In this document: piece after piece, positions 7,492-11,445 of the stretch | Layout of the letters: each line of letters begins with the position of its first letter | Numbering within the stretch: the first letter of the stretch is position 1 | Assembly: GCA_902775075.1 (NCBI GenBank) | Contig: CACYKX010000102.1 | Location: 1-11,445 of the forward strand | DNA: 11,445 nucleotides | Source: an uncultured Prevotellaceae bacterium | GTDB lineage: Bacteria; Bacteroidota; Bacteroidia; Bacteroidales; Bacteroidaceae | Direction of reading: 5' to 3' | Made by a program: the position numbers and the translations under genes | Notes under the pieces: generated by a model | What the model saw: only the letters and a program-made list of their open reading frames with translations | Told to the model about the DNA's origin: nothing | The model's database searches: none

Positions 7492-8661
7492 TTATTTTTC
7501 AAAGTATTTTGCTGCAAATTTTCCCATTTCATCGTATCCTTTCGGATTCAGATGCAACCAGTCATCAGAATATTCAGCTTTGAGTTTCTGTTCATCCTGA
7601 GGGTCACGAGCCATCTTATCGAAGTCGATAACCCCATCAAAGTTGCCCGGTGTTCTAATCCACGCATTTACCGTCTGACGAATAGCCTCATGGAAGAAAG
7701 AAAACCAGCCATTACCCTTTGTCGGAGTAATCGTACCACCATACACCTTCATACCATGAGCACGAGCTTTTGTTATCAGCACCTTATAACAAGCAATCAT
7801 CGTATCAGCCACATGCTCATAATTTCCATTGCTGATACCGATATCATTGGTACCTTCGAAGATAATCAACTTCTTCACACCCTTCTGACCGAGGATATCA
7901 CGATCAAAGCGCTTCATTGCCGGTTCACTAAGGCCATACTGTACCACACAGTTTCCACCGATACCCAAGTTCAGTACACCGACTCCACCATTCAGGGCAA
8001 GTGCCATACGGTCAGGCCAACGGTTCTGCAGATTAGTCGTACTTCCACGACCATCCGTAATCGAGTTACCCAAGATAGCAATAGCCTCAGCTTTAGATCT
8101 CACATTGATTTGAGCGATATTATACCAATGGTCGAGTTTTTCGAAAGCCTGGAACTTCATTCCCGGTTTCACAGTACCCTGTGCAATATACGAAGTAGTA
8201 CGCGAGCCACGATGCGCAGTAGCATTCGTTGGCACCTGTTCCCCATAACAGATCGTTATCGTCAAGCGCTGAAGTGGTTTCAAATCATATTTCAGTTCAT
8301 CACAATATACAATTCCACCGGCAGGAATCACAACAGACTTCTTACCATTGAACTTAAGATAAGTTGCCGACTTCGCATCAATATCACAGCTATCCTTACT
8401 ATCAGCGATATAAACAGACTTGATTTTTACCGGTTGCTTACTAAACTGATTCGAGAACTGCAACTGCAGATTCTTTCCACCTAAAGAAACCTGAACGATC
8501 TCACGCAAAGAAGTATTCGCAAGATTCGTCTTTTGTGGCAGATCCGACTTACCTGCAAACTCAGCAGCAGTAGCGAAAGTTCCTACCCAAGGAAGATTTT
8601 TCTGAGCCGATACCGGCAAAGCCATCAAGGCCATAACTAAAAAAGAATATAAACTTTTCAT
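7492..8661 (-). CDS. xynE: Secreted SGNH/GDSL-type esterase, probable xylan acyl (acetyl) esterase
   Basis: A 389-residue hydrolase with a signal peptide (residues 1-20, ending VSAQ). The C-terminal half is an SGNH domain with all four blocks: GNSITDG with nucleophile Ser200, the glycine block LGIGGN (232-237), GTND with Asn272, and DWLH with Asp367 and His370. About 165 residues between the signal and the SGNH fold form a separate, beta-rich region that may be a jelly-roll accessory domain; I cannot assign its family. It is the first gene of the xynE-D-A-B operon and faces xynF. From this context it probably strips acetyl or other acyl groups from xylan before xylanase attack. P. bryantii XynE is likewise described as related to acylhydrolases and arylesterases. 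Exact substrate and CAZy family are undecided. Confidence 0.86.
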   Translation of the reverse strand: MKSLYSFLVMALMALPVSAQKNLPWVGTFATAAEFAGKSDLPQKTNLANTSLREIVQVSLGGKNLQLQFSNQFSKQPVKIKSVYIADSKDSCDIDAKSATYLKFNGKKSVVIPAGGIVYCDELKYDLKPLQRLTITICYGEQVPTNATAHRGSRTTSYIAQGTVKPGMKFQAFEKLDHWYNIAQINVRSKAEAIAILGNSITDGRGSTTNLQNRWPDRMALALNGGVGVLNLGIGGNCVVQYGLSEPAMKRFDRDILGQKGVKKLIIFEGTNDIGISNGNYEHVADTMIACYKVLITKARAHGMKVYGGTITPTKGNGWFSFFHEAIRQTVNAWIRTPGNFDGVIDFDKMARDPQDEQKLKAEYSDDWLHLNPKGYDEMGKFAAKYFEK

Positions 8662-8672
8662 GATTAATAGGT

Positions 8673-8685
8673 ATTTGCTGCAAAT
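8673..8685. promoter_or_regulatory. 13-bp palindrome overlapping the xynE -7 box
   Basis: ATTTGC, a single T, then GCAAAT form a perfect 6-1-6 palindrome. Its right half shares bases 8681-8685 with the xynE -7 element and the rest covers the predicted transcription start. A protein bound here would block initiation. The short length and AT-rich make-up mean chance is quite possible. Confidence 0.35.
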
Positions 8686-8688
8686 TTA
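8681..8688 (-). promoter_or_regulatory. Probable promoter (-7 box) of the xynEDAB operon
   Basis: On the minus strand 8688-8681 read TAAATTTG, matching TAnnTTTG, 19 nt before the xynE ATG. None of the positions 18-21 nt upstream carries a TTTG-like -33 element. A good -7 without a -33 suggests dependence on an activator, which would fit substrate-induced control. Confidence 0.6.
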
Positions 8689-8736
8689 CGAATATCCACG
8701 AAGAAAATTCATTTCTAACGTAACCTATACTTTTCT

Positions 8737-8793
8737 ATTTGTTTCATTTAGACATTTTTTTCCATTCTATATTAGGTTTGAAATGAAACAAAT
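8737..8793. promoter_or_regulatory. Candidate operator: perfect 13-bp inverted repeat between xynE and xynF
   Basis: ATTTGTTTCATTT at 8737-8749 and its exact reverse complement AAATGAAACAAAT at 8781-8793 are separated by 31 bp; the centres are 44 bp apart, near four helical turns. The right arm ends 2 bp before the xynF -7 box, filling the region a -33 element would occupy. The left arm lies about 50-60 bp upstream of the xynE -7 box. The placement suits one regulator acting on both divergent units. The known regulator of this type of cluster, XynR in P. bryantii, is a hybrid two-component protein with an AraC-type DNA-binding domain; that it binds here is inference. Confidence 0.6.
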
Positions 8794-8803
8794 GGTAATT
8801 TTG
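8772..8803 (+). promoter_or_regulatory. Probable promoter of xynF
   Basis: TAATTTTG at 8796-8803 matches the -7 consensus, 19 nt before the ATG at 8823. The best -33 at the right spacing is TTAG at 8772-8775 (20 nt away), a poor match; a clean TTTG at 8777-8780 is only 15 nt away. The weak -33 and the overlapping inverted-repeat arm suggest activator-dependent transcription. Confidence 0.6.
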
Positions 8804-8822
8804 CAGAAAAACAAATATAACT

Positions 8823-11312
8823 ATGAACTATCTTAAACCTTATGTATTAACTCTTCTGCTGATATTATGCCTGCCTATAGCGGCAAATGCCTGCGAAACA
8901 TTTGTCAACTTCGGGAAAGGAGACCTCCTTCTCAACGAGAAGCAGCACATCAGCATTCATTTATCTTCCCAAGAACCGAAAGGTGTTGACATTGCAGCAC
9001 GCAACCTATGTACAGATATTAATAAGGTGTGCGGAGCAAACGTATCCATCACCGACAACACCGATGCGAAGATTATCATCGGAACCATCGGTCATTCTGC
9101 AATTATCGACCGTTTCATCGATAAGAAACTATTGAAAGGCAAGCGCGAGAAGTTTATCATCAAGACACAAGGCGACAAACTTTTGATTGCCGGAAGCGAC
9201 CGCCGAGGAACCATCTATGGCATCTACGAACTCAGTCGACAGATTGGCGTATCACCATGGTACTACTGGGCAGACGTCCCTGTAAAGAAGCATCAGCACA
9301 TATATATAAAGAAAGGTGTATATACCGATGGTGAACCCGTCGTCAGATACCGAGGTCTCTTCCTCAACGATGAAGCCCCTTGTCTCACAACATGGATTGC
9401 CAACACCTTCAAGACCCCATACGCCGGTCATGAATTCTATGCCAAGGTCTTCGAATTGATTCTCCGTCTGAAAGGCAACTTCATGTGGCCTGCCATGTGG
9501 GGATATGCCTTCTATGCCGATGATCCCGAAAACCACAAAACGGCCGATGAAATGGGAATAATCATGGGGACATCCCATCATGAACCTATGGCCAGGAACC
9601 ATCAGGAATGGGCACGTTCCCGTGGCAAGAACGGAGCTTGGAACTATCAAACGAACCAGAAAGTCCTTGATAAGTTCTTCCGCGAAGGTATCAAACGCGT
9701 AAAGGGTGGCGAAGATGTCATCACCATAGGAATGCGAGGCGACGGCGACGAAGCCATGAGTGCCGAAGCCGACACAAAACTCCTCGAAAGAATCGTCGAC
9801 AACCAACGTAAGATCATTGCCGATGTCACCGGGCATCCAGCCAAAGAGACACCACAAGTATGGGCATTATATAAAGAAGTCCTCGACTACTACGACAAAG
9901 GAATGCGCGTCCCTGACGATGTAACCATCATGCTATGCGATGACAACTGGGGCAACATCCGTCGCGTGCCGACAGCCAAGGAGCGCCGACACCCAGGTGG
10001 ATGGGGACTCTATTACCATGTCGATTACGTAGGAGCGCCACGCAACTCTAAATGGCTCAACGTCACACCTACTCAAAACATGTGGGAACAACTGTCTCTC
10101 GCCTATCAATATGGACTCGACAGAGTCTGGATACTCAATGTCGGCGACCTCAAACCTATGGAATATCCTATCGACTTATTCATGGATATGGCATGGAATC
10201 CTACCAGATATAACGCCTCTTCCTTATTGAATCATACCTTAGACTTCTGTACGAGAGCGTTCGGTGCTGATCAGGCTCAAGAGGCTGCACGCATCCTCAA
10301 CCTTCAAGGAAAATATTCCGGTAGAATCACCGCCGAGATGCTCGACAGCAAGACCTACAACCTTCATTCCGGCGAATGGGAAAAAGTTGCCGATGACTAT
10401 ATGCGTCTGGAGACGGAAGCCCTACGACAGTTTATTACCCTTCAACCAGAATACCGTGATGCCTATCGTGAACTCATCCTCTTCCCCGTACAGGCTGTAT
10501 CCAATATTTATCAGATGTACTATGCCCAGGCCATGAATCATGAACTCTATCGCCAGGGTAATCCGGAATGCAACGAATGGGCCGACCGCGTGCAGGAAGC
10601 CTTTAAGCGAGACAGCATTCTCTGCCGTGAATATAATAAAAATATTGCCAATGGTAAATGGGACGGGATGATGATTCAAAAGCATATTGGATACAAGAAT
10701 TGGAATGATGACTTCCCTCACGATATGCTTCCGGAGACCTTCCGTCTTGAACACAAACAACTCGGAGGTTTCTGTTTCAACGATTCCACAAAATACGTTG
10801 TCATGGAGGCCGAACATTTCCATCATGCCCAGAATACCACCAAGGGCACATGGACGGTCATCCCTTTCATGGGCAGAACACTCAGTGGAATTTCCCTGCA
10901 ACCTTACACAGTATCTACCAAGGGGGCTTCGCTTACCTATCTGTTCAAGATGAGCGATGAAAACGTGGAAAATGTAGACATCCACATCATCACAAAGTCA
11001 ACACTTGACTTCCTGAACAAAGGCGGTCTACGCTTCTCCGTACAACTTGACGACCAACAGCCAATAGTTGTGAACATGAACGGTAACCTGAACGAAAAAC
11101 CGGAAAACATCTATAGCATCTATTATCCTACCATAGCGCGTAGAGTGATAGAAAGTAAGGTACGTGTTCCATGGCAACATCACGAGGGTCACCATACCCT
11201 GACCATACAACCACTCGACCCAGGAATCGTGTTCGAGAAAATCGTTGTCAACGGACAAGGGTATCAACCACAATATCTGTTCGGAACAGAAACTCCACAC
11301 ACTATCAAGTGA
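8823..11312 (+). CDS. xynF: Secreted GH115 xylan alpha-1,2-glucuronidase
   Basis: An 829-residue family 115 enzyme, close to the usual 800-1000 aa, expected to remove glucuronic or 4-O-methylglucuronic acid from internal positions of glucuronoxylan, which the other xylan alpha-glucuronidase family, GH67, cannot do. Residues 1-23 are a signal peptide (IAANA before Cys24); the site reads better as signal peptidase I than as a lipobox. An N-terminal alpha/beta region (about 25-165) precedes the catalytic barrel, whose conserved stretches include RGLFLNDE (177-184), SHHEPM (251-256), GMRGDGDEAM (303-312), LCDDNWGN (371-378) and NVGDLKPMEYP (439-449). I do not assign the catalytic residues. A helical segment follows, then a C-terminal beta-sandwich starting at YVVMEAEHF (658-666), typical of the GH115 C-terminal domain. 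It is divergent from xynE, matching the alpha-glucuronidase gene of the P. bryantii cluster. Confidence 0.92.
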   Translation: MNYLKPYVLTLLLILCLPIAANACETFVNFGKGDLLLNEKQHISIHLSSQEPKGVDIAARNLCTDINKVCGANVSITDNTDAKIIIGTIGHSAIIDRFIDKKLLKGKREKFIIKTQGDKLLIAGSDRRGTIYGIYELSRQIGVSPWYYWADVPVKKHQHIYIKKGVYTDGEPVVRYRGLFLNDEAPCLTTWIANTFKTPYAGHEFYAKVFELILRLKGNFMWPAMWGYAFYADDPENHKTADEMGIIMGTSHHEPMARNHQEWARSRGKNGAWNYQTNQKVLDKFFREGIKRVKGGEDVITIGMRGDGDEAMSAEADTKLLERIVDNQRKIIADVTGHPAKETPQVWALYKEVLDYYDKGMRVPDDVTIMLCDDNWGNIRRVPTAKERRHPGGWGLYYHVDYVGAPRNSKWLNVTPTQNMWEQLSLAYQYGLDRVWILNVGDLKPMEYPIDLFMDMAWNPTRYNASSLLNHTLDFCTRAFGADQAQEAARILNLQGKYSGRITAEMLDSKTYNLHSGEWEKVADDYMRLETEALRQFITLQPEYRDAYRELILFPVQAVSNIYQMYYAQAMNHELYRQGNPECNEWADRVQEAFKRDSILCREYNKNIANGKWDGMMIQKHIGYKNWNDDFPHDMLPETFRLEHKQLGGFCFNDSTKYVVMEAEHFHHAQNTTKGTWTVIPFMGRTLSGISLQPYTVSTKGASLTYLFKMSDENVENVDIHIITKSTLDFLNKGGLRFSVQLDDQQPIVVNMNGNLNEKPENIYSIYYPTIARRVIESKVRVPWQHHEGHHTLTIQPLDPGIVFEKIVVNGQGYQPQYLFGTETPHTIK

Positions 11313-11317
11313 AAAAA

Positions 11318-11349
11318 CTTGCATGTTAGCAATAAAGTTGCTATTTTTG
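11318..11349 (+). promoter_or_regulatory. Promoter of the truncated last gene, with overlapping hairpin
   Basis: CTTG at 11318-11321, a 20-nt spacer and TATTTTTG at 11342-11349 fit the Bacteroidota promoter pattern with one -33 mismatch. The -7 box ends only 7 nt before the ATG at 11357, so the transcript would have almost no leader. Bases 11327-11332 and 11338-11343 (TAGCAA and TTGCTA) form a 6-bp stem followed by five T, which resembles a weak terminator for xynF sharing DNA with this promoter. Confidence 0.55.
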
Positions 11350-11356
11350 CACAACC

Positions 11357-11445
11357 ATGAAGAAAGTACAAAAATCATTTAAAAAGAAATTATTAACATC
11401 TATATGTCTACTATTGACCCTCCTCACCTGGGCCGATAGCGGACA
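11357..11445 (+). CDS. N-terminus of an exported or membrane protein, cut by the window end
   Basis: Only 29 full codons are visible. They begin MKKVQKSFKKK, followed by the hydrophobic stretch LLTSICLLLTLLTWA, a clear Sec signal peptide or membrane anchor with cleavage likely near TWA-DS. The gene starts 44 nt after xynF on the same strand and has its own promoter-like sequence. The product cannot be identified. A hybrid two-component regulator like XynR would fit: such regulators begin with a signal peptide and a periplasmic sensor domain, and no regulator is present elsewhere in the window. A secreted enzyme or an outer-membrane protein would look the same over this length. Confidence 0.6.
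   Translation, partial: MKKVQKSFKKKLLTSICLLLTLLTWADSG

Noticed and set aside
7483..8484. Long open frame (333 codons) on the plus strand opposite xynE
   Set aside because: It is antisense to xynE, which has a complete catalytic set. No promoter, motif or plausible protein composition supports the opposite strand.
7508..8687. A 14-nt sequence, TTTGCTGCAAATTT, found at both ends of xynE (7508-7521 and 8674-8687), as if flanking an inserted unit
   Set aside because: The left copy codes for conserved-looking residues at the XynE C-terminus and the right copy is promoter sequence. In AT-rich DNA of this length one such match is expected by chance fairly often, and nothing else suggests mobility.
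8823..8894. Possible lipoprotein signal in XynF (Cys24 after ANA)
   Set aside because: The -2 and -3 positions (Asn, Ala) do not fit a lipobox well, whereas ANA is a good signal peptidase I site.
1..11445. Search for tRNA, rRNA, CRISPR arrays, insertion sequences, attachment sites or riboswitches
   Set aside because: None was recognised by eye. The gaps between genes are all under 170 bp and are accounted for by promoters, terminators or operators.

Overview
The window looks like a chromosomal segment of a Prevotella/Segatella-type member of the Bacteroidota. The reasons are -7 boxes of the TAnnTTTG type ahead of every transcription unit, no Shine-Dalgarno sequences, 'AQK'-type signal peptides, and a gene set and order that, from memory, match the xylanase (xyn) cluster described in the rumen bacterium Prevotella bryantii B14. 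The species assignment is inference.

Layout. Positions 1-1376 (minus) hold most of gpmI, a glycolytic phosphoglycerate mutase that runs off the left edge. It is interrupted by an exact 35-bp tandem duplication that shifts the reading frame. A 151-bp divergent promoter region separates it from a secreted GH3 beta-glycosidase (1528-3873, plus). A strong bidirectional terminator lies between GH3 and the convergent xyn operon. That operon is read on the minus strand from 8661 down to 3974: xynE (secreted SGNH esterase), xynD (GPH/MFS sugar symporter), xynA (secreted GH10 endoxylanase) and xynB (cytoplasmic GH43). Its genes are 2 nt apart, 22 nt apart, and overlapping by 4 nt. Divergent from xynE, across 161 bp, is xynF (GH115 alpha-glucuronidase, plus). 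The first 29 codons of another exported or membrane protein begin at 11357.

How the genes fit together. XynF removes (methyl)glucuronic acid side groups and XynE probably removes acyl groups. XynA cuts the bared xylan backbone, XynD imports the short products, and XynB, which has no signal peptide, finishes them to xylose (or arabinose) inside the cell. The GH3 enzyme may add an extracytoplasmic beta-xylosidase or beta-glucosidase step. No SusC/SusD pair is present, so outer-membrane uptake must be encoded elsewhere.

The points most worth a second look are the frame-breaking 35-bp duplication in gpmI, a perfect 13-bp inverted repeat with 31-bp spacing in the xynE/xynF control region (a good candidate operator), and the very short leader plus promoter-overlapping hairpin at the start of the truncated last gene. 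I see no wholly new system here: the content is a recognisable xylan-utilisation cluster with some unusual details.
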